Below the pieces are notes generated by a model. The model was given only the letters and a program-made list of their open reading frames with translations. It had not been told where the DNA came from and ran no database searches. A DNA stretch of 64,000 nt from Patiria miniata. Taxonomy: Eukaryota; Echinodermata; Asteroidea; Valvatida; Asterinidae. Positions 22,601-28,355 of this stretch are shown piece after piece; the first letter of the stretch is position 1; the number at the start of each line of letters is the position of its first letter. Where the stretch lies: positions 15,415,606 through 15,479,605 of the forward strand of contig NW_024037064.1 in assembly GCF_015706575.1 (NCBI RefSeq), in the 5' to 3' direction. Both the position numbers and the translations under genes were made by a program.

Positions 22601-23490
22601 CGTAAACAAACAAAATGGCAGGCGATTGTAGTACAGGGTTTATGCTCCTTACCGATGAAGAAATAACAGATCTTGTAACTAACTCAGATGCTCCCAGTAC
22701 AAAAAGACAGATTCAGTATGCTGTCCGACGATTGGAAGGTGTTGTATAAAACAAATAACAAATGTTTTACGTTCGTGCGATGGAAAGAATAATTTCATTC
22801 GGTGACAGATTGAATGTTCTATTCCACGAGGCGAACATTCAATCTGTCACCTCATGAAATTATTCTTACCATCGCACTCACAAACATTCGTTATTTGTAT
22901 AATACAGTACATGTATAACGCTACCTTAACAAACATGATGGGGTCCATAAAAAATGTTCCCTAAATAGTCGTTTGTTGTATTGATTGTGCATTATAATAG
23001 AAATAACTACTTCGAAACTCGAAGTGGACGTTTCACTCTTTTGCCAAGGTACATTGTACATGGGTATGAATCCTGACGGGAACATTGTGTTTCCACGCTT
23101 GGGCAAGACACTTTACTGTGATTACCTCCCTCCACCCAGGAGTATAAATGGGTACATGTACCTGTGAAGGTAGAGACCAAATTGCACTGATCTCAAGCTG
23201 CTGCAGAAAAATAGTCTCATTCATGATGAACAGGGGTAATAATTATGATGCGCATTTCAGCATATCACGTGAAATTTGTGCAATACAAATGCAACATGTA
23301 CATAACATTATACTACATTATTATTCTTAGTTTTCATAACTATTTTAAAAAGTACCTGTTGGGTATCTGAGGGCCCTGATGAAAAAAGGTCCTTCAGGGG
23401 TACATCCTTCCGCTTAAATCTTCCTCCCTTTGATGACCGAGAGAGAACAGTGACTTTGTGCTTAAAAACGTTTGGCCGATATTTAGGCAT
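7583..23490 (-). CDS. KDZ-type (Kyakuja-Dileera-Zisupton) transposase gene, 13 exons, 3' end not found
   Basis: I assembled this gene by eye from GT-AG splice sites and reading phase; coordinates of the exons are listed separately. The product (about 590 residues so far) begins MPKYRPNVFKHK and has the features of KDZ transposases: a Cys/His cluster in exon 2 (CSCG, CLDC, CIDC, then two His), a CSCEEECASLVR segment and WPASP in exon 4, CPAC in exon 5, SLDANFGL in exon 6, the CRHG motif in exon 7, IYDIAC in exon 8, PVFHAYGHKMACQ in exon 9, and GLTDGEVMERLW in exon 10. The likely catalytic acidic triad is the Asp of SLDAN, the Asp of YDIAC and the Glu of DGEVMERLW (inference from the family). 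Phases agree at 11 of 12 junctions; exon 7 to 8 is one base off. A BEL element interrupts the seventh intron. It could be an autonomous transposon or a domesticated relative; terminal inverted repeats were not found. Confidence 0.75.
7877..7951 (-). CDS. KDZ transposase exon 12
   Basis: 75 bases; acceptor TTTTCCAG|TGTC, donor ACAAAAG|GTATCA; phases fit on both sides. Encodes SLKDIKDWREAEKCQ. Confidence 0.6.
8329..8418 (-). CDS. KDZ transposase exon 11
   Basis: 90 bases; acceptor ACATTTAG|GCAG, donor GCGCAG|GTAATC; phases fit exons 10 and 12. Encodes LVLLMDRAVRVKEDSSKAL. Confidence 0.6.
8623..9045. repeat. Interspersed repeat, copy 1
   Basis: In a transposase intron. It aligns over most of its length with 23578-24055 in the same orientation: shared blocks include CAACATTTG..AAACATCA, ATCAATTTCCAACACT, and CAGGGAACCAGACTAC. 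It contains the inverted pair GGTTCCCTGA / TCAGGGAACC, so it may be a non-autonomous DNA element. No ORF. Confidence 0.6.
9469..9649 (-). CDS. KDZ transposase exon 10 (catalytic Glu)
   Basis: 181 bases; acceptor CCCTACAG|GTGGC, donor GACATTG|GTATGA. Encodes GYGLTDGEVMERLWSYLRRF and KEMTPAHREDLLTDAL, the most diagnostic KDZ segment. Confidence 0.85.
10003..10080 (-). CDS. KDZ transposase exon 9
   Basis: 78 bases, phase 0; acceptor CTTTTGTAG, donor TGCCAG|GTATGA. Encodes MALPVFHAYGHKMACQ. Confidence 0.75.
10452..10546 (-). CDS. KDZ transposase exon 8 (YDIAC motif)
   Basis: 95 bases after the acceptor ATATGCAG; donor TTTAAG|GTGTGT. Encodes AFTIDCILEKAQ and HVIYDIACTLTAHFK; the Asp in YDIAC is the probable second catalytic residue. 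The BEL element's target duplication ends 8 bases before the AG, so the acceptor now depends on BEL LTR sequence. Confidence 0.7.
10560..11320 (-). repeat. BEL element 3' LTR
   Basis: 761 bases, written on the plus strand as TGAAAGAAAGG to CTTTCGTACA. It is the downstream LTR because the element is on the minus strand. Confidence 0.95.
11321..11335 (-). promoter_or_regulatory. BEL polypurine tract
   Basis: On the minus strand, TTTAGGGGCGGC directly precedes the 3' LTR; the AGGGGCGG core fits a plus-strand primer for reverse transcription. Confidence 0.6.
11404..17190 (-). CDS. BEL/Pao Gag-Pol polyprotein (1928 aa)
   Basis: A single open frame encodes the whole polyprotein. The first 130 residues are charged and coiled-coil-like, followed by a Ser/Pro-rich linker with three imperfect repeats of a PDIQQ..SVCH unit (about 165-235), and the Gag core (about 290-480). 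Cys/His clusters CPYC and CWKC..H..C follow at about 533 and 564. The retropepsin-type protease has ILDDGSERT near 650, with DDG instead of the usual DTG. Reverse transcriptase has YVDN near 1067 in place of YVDD, as is common in Pao/BEL. RNase H (FCDASERVYGAV) is near 1255, the integrase zinc region near 1560-1590, its catalytic Asp-Asp-Glu in VDCFGPM, CDCGTNF and WEREIK (about 1626, 1688, 1735), and the C-terminal BEL-specific domain (about 1830-1920). No frame breaks; probably still competent. The start at 17190 lies 51 bases after the LTR/primer site. Confidence 0.95.
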   Translation of the reverse strand: MSEHHADDVLAEENRDESVASKHSGSQRTNSSSSSRNSHLSGLSDKDAAKMRTLRRRIRLNELECQLQEDQTADEQLCKLDEQARSARLRAEEVERQALREREALTSKLSRQRRVRIARQELLEAEAISAMLNNESSSSPSPSHPLMGTDDQLPPQSASSTPQPDMQQTSTSVSSSVCHGIQSAPLVTSHPDIQQAPPCVSSSVCHPTPSGAPSSTSPPDIQQTLPCVSTSVCHGAPVSATLPASVVTSDVTPRQGIPTPGTCPPHLPYPMASVPSLTVSSAPTVMDLLVASSHGIPKPTLPKFSDGKEKEFALLKLALVNLIDVHPHLSEQYKFQILIDRLGGRALKLAKSFLYASQPYTQALQALTDKYGQPRQLVQSEIGAIMSTPSIKYGDTDAFDDFSLDVLSLVGMLQALEGAEGVELRCGSHVDHLLGKLAPSHRNSFMEHCLKKGILEPNSSKTYTLPQFAEWLRTKSQSQSFASRAVSSHISAGSKPTHQQSQHRAPKKEVSTTVFMASPNTKDKPKFKPKPYCPYCDNKEHFLGGCPEIKKLSTDQIIQWIKDKGRCWKCGRTHKPEDCTLKKPCHTCKEIHLTVLHDAAKKATSHVYRLKTSNQAVFVDKPTRPHNVMLKILPVTLHGPGGSIDTYAILDDGSERTMLLQSAAARLKLHGNPETMLLRTVREDIVECQGQSCTFQMSARDKPEVMYTVTGAFSASNLCLSQYTYPVEDLQHRYSHLRHLQLPVINNASPQVLIGSDQADLIVARHPIKSGTRGAPVAINTKLGWTLQGPAGNQKQMKEQKVYKTSLFPQTTDIMQHVERLWQADVLPYLNDKQATRSKHDQQAVQMLETSTQRVEVNGIRRYATPLLRQRDETKFHAPKEAVLPTLKGTEKRLDKYPQLAQKHNELIARLVDAGHVRILPKDEADKSEESWFIPHHTVYHNGKYRLVFNCSFRYNNQILNEHLLPGPTLGASLIGVLLRFRQHAVAISGDIKAMFHQVRLLPEDRCLFRFLWRNLQVDKEPDIYEWQVLPFGSTCSPCCATYALRKHAFDHEKDYPEVAKAVDKSFYVDNCLQSLPVETDAKALVQKMRNLLADGGFEIRQWASNVPAVVEDLPPDARSDGCELWLTFGETNSTEGTLGMLWECSSDALLYRHRPISYDCLNMRNMYKILASQYDPIGYLTPFTARARVIVQDLWKTKRNWDDPLEPGDIRDQWQAWESELPHLTGVKLNRCYTPPNVKTEAAHRQLHIFCDASERVYGAVAYIRTEDEDHNVHVSFIMARSRVAPKRQLSMPRLELSAALAGAQLADLVQKELTLPLDEVILWSDSTTVLTWLQSESCRYKVFVGTRVAEIQTLTDVDKWRYVDTKNNPADDLTRGKTLVDLSQANRWRDGPSFLWLSPDTWPAHPSTQTEDPSEFKKSTFCGAVVVIQPNLPDPSEHDTWSDLVAATMQHLHGAAEDADPTKLVEQRVEAEMFLYQRAQQDSFPEEIACIQAGKELPRGSRLLQLAPEYDESCGLIRVGGRLRRTQDLPKDTKHPIVMNPAHPITKLIIRDYDEKLLHYGPERILAEIRRKFWILRGREAIRKHQRQCFECQKWRASPQVPKMGDLPPARLRLFKPPFYSTGVDCFGPMTCKIGRRSEKRWGIIFKCMTTRAIHLDLLDSLDTDAFLMAFRRFISRRGKPFEILCDCGTNFKGGDNELRDAFAAMDPILQQELAKHQVKFVFNPPKAPHFGGTWEREIKSVKDGLRVALNEQSVPESVLRTVLIEVEGILNSKPLGYVSSNVADPDPVTPNLLLMGRHDATLPQVVYPARDLLGRRRWKHSQVLTDHFWSGFVKSYLPTLQERQKWHTDRPNLTTNDVVMIVDPALSRAQWPIGRVAETFPGSDGRVRTASVSVRGKTYTRPVARLIRLPEVSDDNLPDGEPDNT
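17224..17241 (-). promoter_or_regulatory. BEL primer-binding site, tRNA-Tyr-like
   Basis: Abuts the 5' LTR without spacer. The minus-strand sequence TGGTCCTTCGAACCGGAT complements a tRNA 3' end of the form CCGGtTCGAAGGACCA. Animal tRNA-Tyr, as I recall it, ends CCGGCTCGAAGGACCA, so 17 of 18 or so positions fit. Confidence 0.7.
17242..18002 (-). repeat. BEL element 5' LTR
   Basis: 761 bases, near-identical to the LTR at 10560-11320. Element transcription would start here on the minus strand. Confidence 0.95.
18947..19083 (-). CDS. KDZ transposase exon 7 (CRHG motif)
   Basis: 137 bases; acceptor CCTTGCAG|GAC, donor GAACG|GTATGT. Encodes LDTTGVFGASCRHGFPLSF and LRHGER, strongly KDZ-like. It leaves two bases, which does not fit the acceptor of exon 8 (one base too many). 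Confidence 0.75.
19396..19560 (-). CDS. KDZ transposase exon 6 (first catalytic Asp)
   Basis: 165 bases, phase 0; acceptor TTTCTGCAG, donor TCTAAT|GTGAG. Encodes ENGDLFVSLDANFGLVRKR; the Asp in SLDAN is the probable first catalytic residue. Confidence 0.75.
19708..19830 (-). CDS. KDZ transposase exon 5
   Basis: 123 bases, phase 0; acceptor TTTTCGCAG|GTC, donor CCAAAG|GTATAC. Encodes FEEYRYFRYRCHNL and the CPACP motif. Confidence 0.75.
20413..20630 (-). CDS. KDZ transposase exon 4
   Basis: 218 bases; acceptor ATGTTTCAG|GACG, donor CATGAG|GTATGT. Encodes CSCEEECASLVR and LWPASPDQPRVAFHMDLM, a highly characteristic KDZ block. Confidence 0.8.
21146..21248 (-). CDS. KDZ transposase exon 3
   Basis: 103 bases; acceptor TCTTACCAG|GATGG, donor AAAAAG|GTACAA. 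Encodes DGILQPFPLKPYLRRVDHD followed by a segment ending in VFDEKG. Leaves one base for the next codon. Confidence 0.65.
21375..21645. mobile_element. Small terminal-inverted-repeat element
   Basis: Ends GTTTATGGTGTAAATCAAGGA and its complement (21375-21395, 21625-21645) bound about 270 bases without a gene. Inside, a CT-rich segment containing GCAAC(A)GCTCTC.TTGG.TTTGTACAC occurs twice. MITE-like, in a transposase intron. Confidence 0.6.
21916..22242 (-). CDS. KDZ transposase exon 2 (cysteine cluster)
   Basis: 327 bases, phase 0 at both ends; acceptor TTGATTCAG, donor TTG|GTAATT. Encodes a helical stretch (NTRKYAAKKIKQ) and then the Cys/His cluster with CCSCG, CLDCG, CIDC and H..H, typical of the CxC-type clusters that accompany KDZ transposases. 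An 80-base part (22119-22198) has a near-identical copy at 23726-23805. Confidence 0.75.
22465..22551 (+). promoter_or_regulatory. Promoter-like region with E-box and NRF1-type site
   Basis: CACGTG at 22465-22470 and the palindrome TGCGCATGCGCA at 22540-22551, an excellent match to the NRF1 consensus, lie 65-150 bases upstream of an ATG at 22615. Direct repeats of GTTATACC lie between. Confidence 0.5.
22615..22738 (+). CDS. Orphan first exon, 41 codons, possibly Crypton/KIAA1958-like
   Basis: ATG in an AAAATGG context, open to a splice donor GAAG|GTGTTG at 22738. The peptide begins MAGDCSTGFMLLTDEEIT and continues with SDAPSTKRQIQYAVRRLE, an N-terminal segment of the kind seen before tyrosine-recombinase-like (DUF3504) proteins. 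That likeness is weak memory-based inference. A foldback element starts 12 bases after the donor, and no second exon was found to the right, so the gene is probably a remnant. It is antisense within the KDZ-type gene's first intron. Confidence 0.4.
22750..22899. mobile_element. Foldback (long palindrome) element
   Basis: ACAAATAACAAATG...GTGCGATGG...GACAGATTGAATGTTC is followed after about 16 bases by its near-complement GAACATTCAATCTGTC...CCATCGCAC...CATTCGTTATTTGT. Two arms of about 65-70 bases; TATA-rich flanks. Confidence 0.75.
23356..23490 (-). CDS. KDZ transposase exon 1 (first coding)
   Basis: 135 bases, phase 0. ATG at 23490 directly follows a TTTGCCAG acceptor-like sequence, so a non-coding exon may precede it. 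The encoded start is basic (RSSKGGRFKRK), which could be a nuclear localisation signal. Donor CAG|GTACTT. Confidence 0.6.
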
Positions 23491-23577
23491 CTGGCAAACA
23501 AAATGAGAACATTTCAAACCATATTACCAAAAGTGACATTTACATGTACCTTGGCCCTTATTGAACCAGAGTTTATG

Positions 23578-24055
23578 TTTACAGGGATAATAGGGCCTAC
23601 AACATTTGTAAACATCACAAAACAAAACTACCAAAATCTAACAAAATATAATTACTGGACATGCTATTTTTTGCTAAAATGCTATTTTTTTAATCAATTT
23701 CCAACACTAGTCAGCCGACCAGCAGTGCACTGCTTTATTTTCTTCGCAGCATATTTCCTTGTGTTTACAGCCTCTTCCTCCACATTCACAGAAAAGGTGG
23801 AAGAGTTTTTTTTCTCAAATACTCCTCCCAATTTATCATATTTACATGTAGTTAATCCGCTCTTTCTTTGCAATCGATCACACACCTGTGAACGGGTACA
23901 AGATACCGTAGCTAGACCAATTCCCTGATGTCCTTACAATTCTCTGACGTATATAAATTGCTCCGTTTTATCTTAAGTGGGGTCAGGGAACCAGACTACA
24001 AAAAACATGATCGTTTTTCTTGGTTTTCCGGCATCTGCGAAACCAAAATGTTAAT
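23578..24055. repeat. Interspersed repeat, copy 2, with captured exon fragment
   Basis: Same family and orientation as 8623-9045, just upstream of the first coding exon found. It differs by an 80-base insert at 23726-23805 that matches exon 2 of the KDZ-type gene at all but about two or three positions. Confidence 0.65.
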
Positions 24056-24892
24056 CAAGCTGGAACTGCACAACCATCTTTTCAGTGCTCATAACATGGA
24101 TCCAGAACTATCCATATTTCAGATAAAATAAATTTCCATCACAACTTTTACATGTAAGTTATTTTAGTCATTTACATTTAGTTGCAAATGTCGGCAAAAG
24201 CTTTGCTAGTAACATGTTTACCACCACTATGCCGCACTTCATCAAAACTTTCCACCAATAGCCTAGCAGTTGCACACAACTAAAAGGCATTGCTGAACGA
24301 TTTTTTTACAGACAACACACGTACATGTACATGTACATGTACGTTCAAGCAGACATATGACATAAGATATGCTGGCATGTGTTGAAGCCTCGTACATGTA
24401 CTTAGTCTGATGAACATTGTTGAATACATGTGTATGCATGTTGAGCTCACTACCTTTACATGTATGTCACATGATATCATAGGAGAGCACCGAGATGCTC
24501 ACTGTGATAGCAGTTCGTGGCTGATGCTGTGATAGCGGTTTGTGTGTGGTAGCGATTGGTCAGGAGATGGTGCCCTCTATCCGTGATGATTCATGGTTTT
24601 GAGTTGATTACACATTGGTTGAATAAAAACACAAGGAGCGTCTCGACCCAAGAATACCAAATACCGTATGGACAGATAATGGCAAACGCCTTGACTAAGG
24701 CTACTTTTACCCTGGACTGACTACATGTACACGCAGGCAACTTTCATATGATCGTACAAAAAAACAAAAACAAAAAAAAACACATTACCTAGTCCCTACC
24801 TACATGTACATTGTGTACCTAACCTAATTTCAAATGCCATGTTATCGGAAGCAGAACTCTTGTTTTGTATTTTTTGACAAATATCATCCGAA
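24056..24892. other. Non-coding, simple-sequence rich
   Basis: No gene seen. An (ACATGT) microsatellite lies at about 24322-24342, and short imperfect repeats of GTGATAGC.GTT lie at 24500-24560. Confidence 0.5.
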
Positions 24893-25253
24893 GGCCAAAA
24901 AAAAAAGTCTCCGGTTTCTGGTATGGAGCTTGTCCAAAATGTGGTGCGGCAACGCGGCTTTTTTTTTACCGGACTTTTTTGCTTCAAATGTCAGCTGATG
25001 ACTGCAAATGGTGCCCGACTAAACTTAGTGAAAAATATATGGGAGTCCAGAGAGGCCACATAAAGCTTATTCTCGATCATAACCCCATCTAAAAACACGT
25101 TAAAATTGTGCAGCAGCAGGATTCCAGTCAAACCAGTGAGTTTGGCGGTTTGAGACATCATCTTTCATTGGAAAAAACTTTTTCATTTTGCCGACGCGCA
25201 TGGCTACGGCGACACGCGCATACCAGAAACCGGAGAGACTTTTTTTTTTGGCC
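24893..25253. mobile_element. Small terminal-inverted-repeat element
   Basis: GGCC, a run of A, then GTCTCCGGTTTCTGGTA at the left end; TACCAGAAACCGGAGAGAC, a run of T, then GGCC at the right end. About 360 bases, no ORF of note, MITE-like. Confidence 0.7.
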
Positions 25254-26105
25254 TAATCAAGCTAATCACCGATTTAAAAGTCAGATTTAGAATAGGAAAC
25301 ACCAGCTCCAATTGATACTATGATTGTGACATAGAGTTGGGGTAGTTATTTTCAGAGCCATGTCAAAACATGTCATAAGCCGTGAAAAAAAAAATGGCCC
25401 TACCTGCCACCTAAACTGTTGTTTTCCCTAGCCCTCGTCTACCCCTGGTAGTTTCTACATCTACATCTAAGTAAATACTGGACAGGACCAACATAATGGC
25501 AATAGGTATCTTTGTCCAGACATTACCCTACTAAGACTAAGAGGGGTATTTTCGACTGGGGAAAAATTTGACCACTTGCTATTCACAAACCTTGGGTCTG
25601 ACCATGGAGGAAGGAACACATTTTTGGGTTAATTAGGCCCCCTATATGCTGTGAAAATAAGTGCATGGTCATGTTAACGGTGATCGTGAAGTGTAGGGCC
25701 TGGTCCTATAAGGGAACAAAATCCACTTTAAAATTATTGGACCTACCAAACTAGTCAGCTAGTTGGCGATATTCTCAATAAACAATACTAAATTCTACCC
25801 CAAGAATCTGTTCAAAATTGCCAAATGGGTGTCATTAGGATGAAGAAAAGTCTGCTTTTGATTGTAAAGGTGATTTTTGAGCAATAAAAAATATTTTTGA
25901 CTCTAATTTGAACAAAACAAAACAGGGGCCTACACTTCAAGATCGCGATAAAGTAGGCCTCATATTAACAGTTTAAATCTCACTCCCTCAGTTCCTCAGT
26001 TACACACACACTAGGCAGTGATGACGATGTTTTTCCTTATCTGGTCGATTTCTTCACAGGCTTTATCAATAAGTGGGGGTGGGGAGGTAGCCCCATAAAA
26101 ATGGT
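25254..26105. other. No recognisable feature
   Basis: AT-rich DNA with stops in all frames; no gene, RNA or repeat recognised. Confidence 0.4.
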
Positions 26106-26559
26106 CTATTTACTGGACTGCCTCTGTAAACATAGGCCACACATCCACATGCACAAAAACGTGTCGCACTTTGCCAAATTTTGATTTTCACATTTAGGCT
26201 TAGTTTGTAGGGTTTTTTTGCTTTAGAAGCATTCTCACCCTCTTTATAGGTTAATCAGAAAGTGCTGCCTTTTTCAGATGTCTAATTTTTGTGAACTTTC
26301 ATGTTGAAATTGTGATACGCAAACGTTTGCAAATGTATCTGGAAATTTCACGAAAAATAGACATCTGAAAAAAGGCAGCACTTTCTGATTAGCCTACATG
26401 TATATTAAAGAGGGTGAGTATGCTTCTAAACGCGCTAAAGCAAAAAAAACCTACAAACTAAGCCTAAATAAATGTGAAAATCAAAATTTGGCAAAGTGCG
26501 ACACGTTTTTGTACATGTGGATGTGTGGCCTATGTTTACGGAGGCAGTCCAGTAAATAG
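26106..26559. mobile_element. Long foldback element (about 450 bp palindrome)
   Basis: The left arm from CTATTTACTGGACTGCC to about 26300 is the complement of the right arm ending GGCAGTCCAGTAAATAG, with a loop of about 50 bases. Pairing continues through the internal blocks GCCACACATCCACATG, AAATTTTGATTTTCACATTT and AAGTGCTGCCTTTTT with few mismatches. Confidence 0.85.
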
Positions 26560-26988
26560 GCCACATGTGGTTTATTTTTCTCAATCATGTGTTGTCAATC
26601 GGTGACTGAAATGGACCAAACGAAACAAAACAAACATAGGCTGACATCAGAAGTCATGAGACACGATCAAACACCCACCACTCACCTTCACTGTACTTGT
26701 AGCTTACTAGTGATGTACTAGGACGTTGAAAAAAAGTCGATGTATTTCGTACGATTTGCTCGGATTAGCTCGTAGTAGCCATCTTGAAAAGCGCCACCGA
26801 TCGACAGTTTTCCTCGCATACAATGTATGCATTAACTTGAGCCCTGCACGCAATATGCACGCGCCTCGTTTATTATCGTGTCCCTTTGTATTACATGATA
26901 CGGTAATATATAACGGTCATTTTATAACCTGGCGTATTACGTCCACAAGCCTCACTTATTAACAACGGTGGCTAGTTGAATCGGGTGG
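26560..26988. other. No recognisable feature; left flank of the U2/histone array
   Basis: No gene seen. Array-derived sequence begins abruptly at about 26989. Confidence 0.4.
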
Positions 26989-27460
26989 GTGTAACGGCGG
27001 TAGCCGGCTGCGTAACGGGTCACAAGCCGCAGCACAAGCACACGGGTCCCAACCCGCAAACACTAAAGAAAGGAAAAAAATCCCCCAACAAAGGACTTCA
27101 CGGGGCTATGCACACGCACAGCCCCACCCAAATGAATAGGGCCGTGCACGCTGCCACGGCCTAAACAAAGAAGAAACACGTAGAAACGAATGGGCCGTGC
27201 ACGCTGCCACGGCCCAAACAATAGACGTGTACAAATGAATAGGCTGGCGTGTACAGCACTGCGTACACAGCCAGCAACGAAAAACCAAACACGAAAAACA
27301 CCCAAAATATCACCAAAAATGAAACAAAAATCTGTAAAAAACTAGACCCACTTGGTCTATTAACAAGACAAAAAGGTGGATATCAAAATTATCCTCTCAC
27401 TCGATCTAAAAACTCGATTTTCTTCGAAGACAACCCGGAGCTCCGGGGAGGCGTGGCTGT
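26989..27460 (-). mobile_element. Element A, 5' UTR fragment only
   Basis: Matches the first 470 or so bases of element A (compare 41812-42270), including the hairpins and the extreme 5' end. On the minus strand it starts at the U2 target sequence and is cut off at 26989, so the 3' side, not the 5' side, is missing. That is unusual for a LINE and points to a later rearrangement. Confidence 0.8.
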
Positions 27461-27478
27461 CTGAAAAGAACAGATACT
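27461..27478 (-). other. U2 target-site copy between elements B and A
   Basis: AGTATCTGTTCTTTTCAG, U2 nucleotides 35-52, is all that separates the 3' end of element B from the 5' end of element A. Two elements therefore inserted in series at one site. Confidence 0.9.
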
Positions 27479-28355
27479 GTTTTTTGATTGGGACAAAGAA
27501 GGTCCCGGGCAGGTCGACTTACCAGTTCGCCGAAGTACAGTGTGCTGGGGTCTCGAGCCCCCCTGCCCTAAAACAGAAAAAAAACACAAACACCAAAAAA
27601 GGACAAACACCTGAGAACGGAAAAGTCACCGGACGACGAAAATGTCACAAACGACGAAAAATGTCCCAATCTTATATCAAGAATTTCTAAAAAGGAACAC
27701 ACAGATAACAGTGATAAAAAGACTAGCAGTTAAAAAGCTAAAAATACGTTAACAAACAGGTATTCTACTACTTTTAAAAACACCAAGTAAACTTTAATTC
27801 GATAATATTTATCGAAAAACCGAAGACGAGGCTGTCTACAGCAAAAAATTATTCTTCGGGGAAGTCCCGCTGCAAAAGAAAAAAAACAGTTAGACAAAAC
27901 GCGCCAACAGAAGCAGAAAAAGAGGCAGATGAGAAAAAAAACGTCGCGTCCCCTCCAAGCCGGTTATGCCAGCCATCACCGCACCTGCCCGCCCCGACGA
28001 ACAGGCATCACAATTGCAACACCCGCCCGCCGGCACGGAACAGGCCCAATGGCGCGACTCGCCCGCCAGCAAGGAAAGAACCTGACGAACCGTGAAAAAA
28101 GGAAAAGCAAAGCAAAAGCAGACAAAGAGGCGGATGAAGAATAAACAAAACAACGGCAATAAACAATAAAGGATACTAAGTCCATCTCCCAAACCTCAGT
28201 ATGGGGATACGCCTGTCCCGCTGCAGGGGACCCGCAGCATCGGTGAAGTCTCGATCTTTCCAGGGGACAGGCGCCTCTACTCCTTAACCTGAAAAAAAAG
28301 GGGGAAAAACTAAAAATTACCCTGACAGACTTAGCATCAAACTACACAAACTTAC

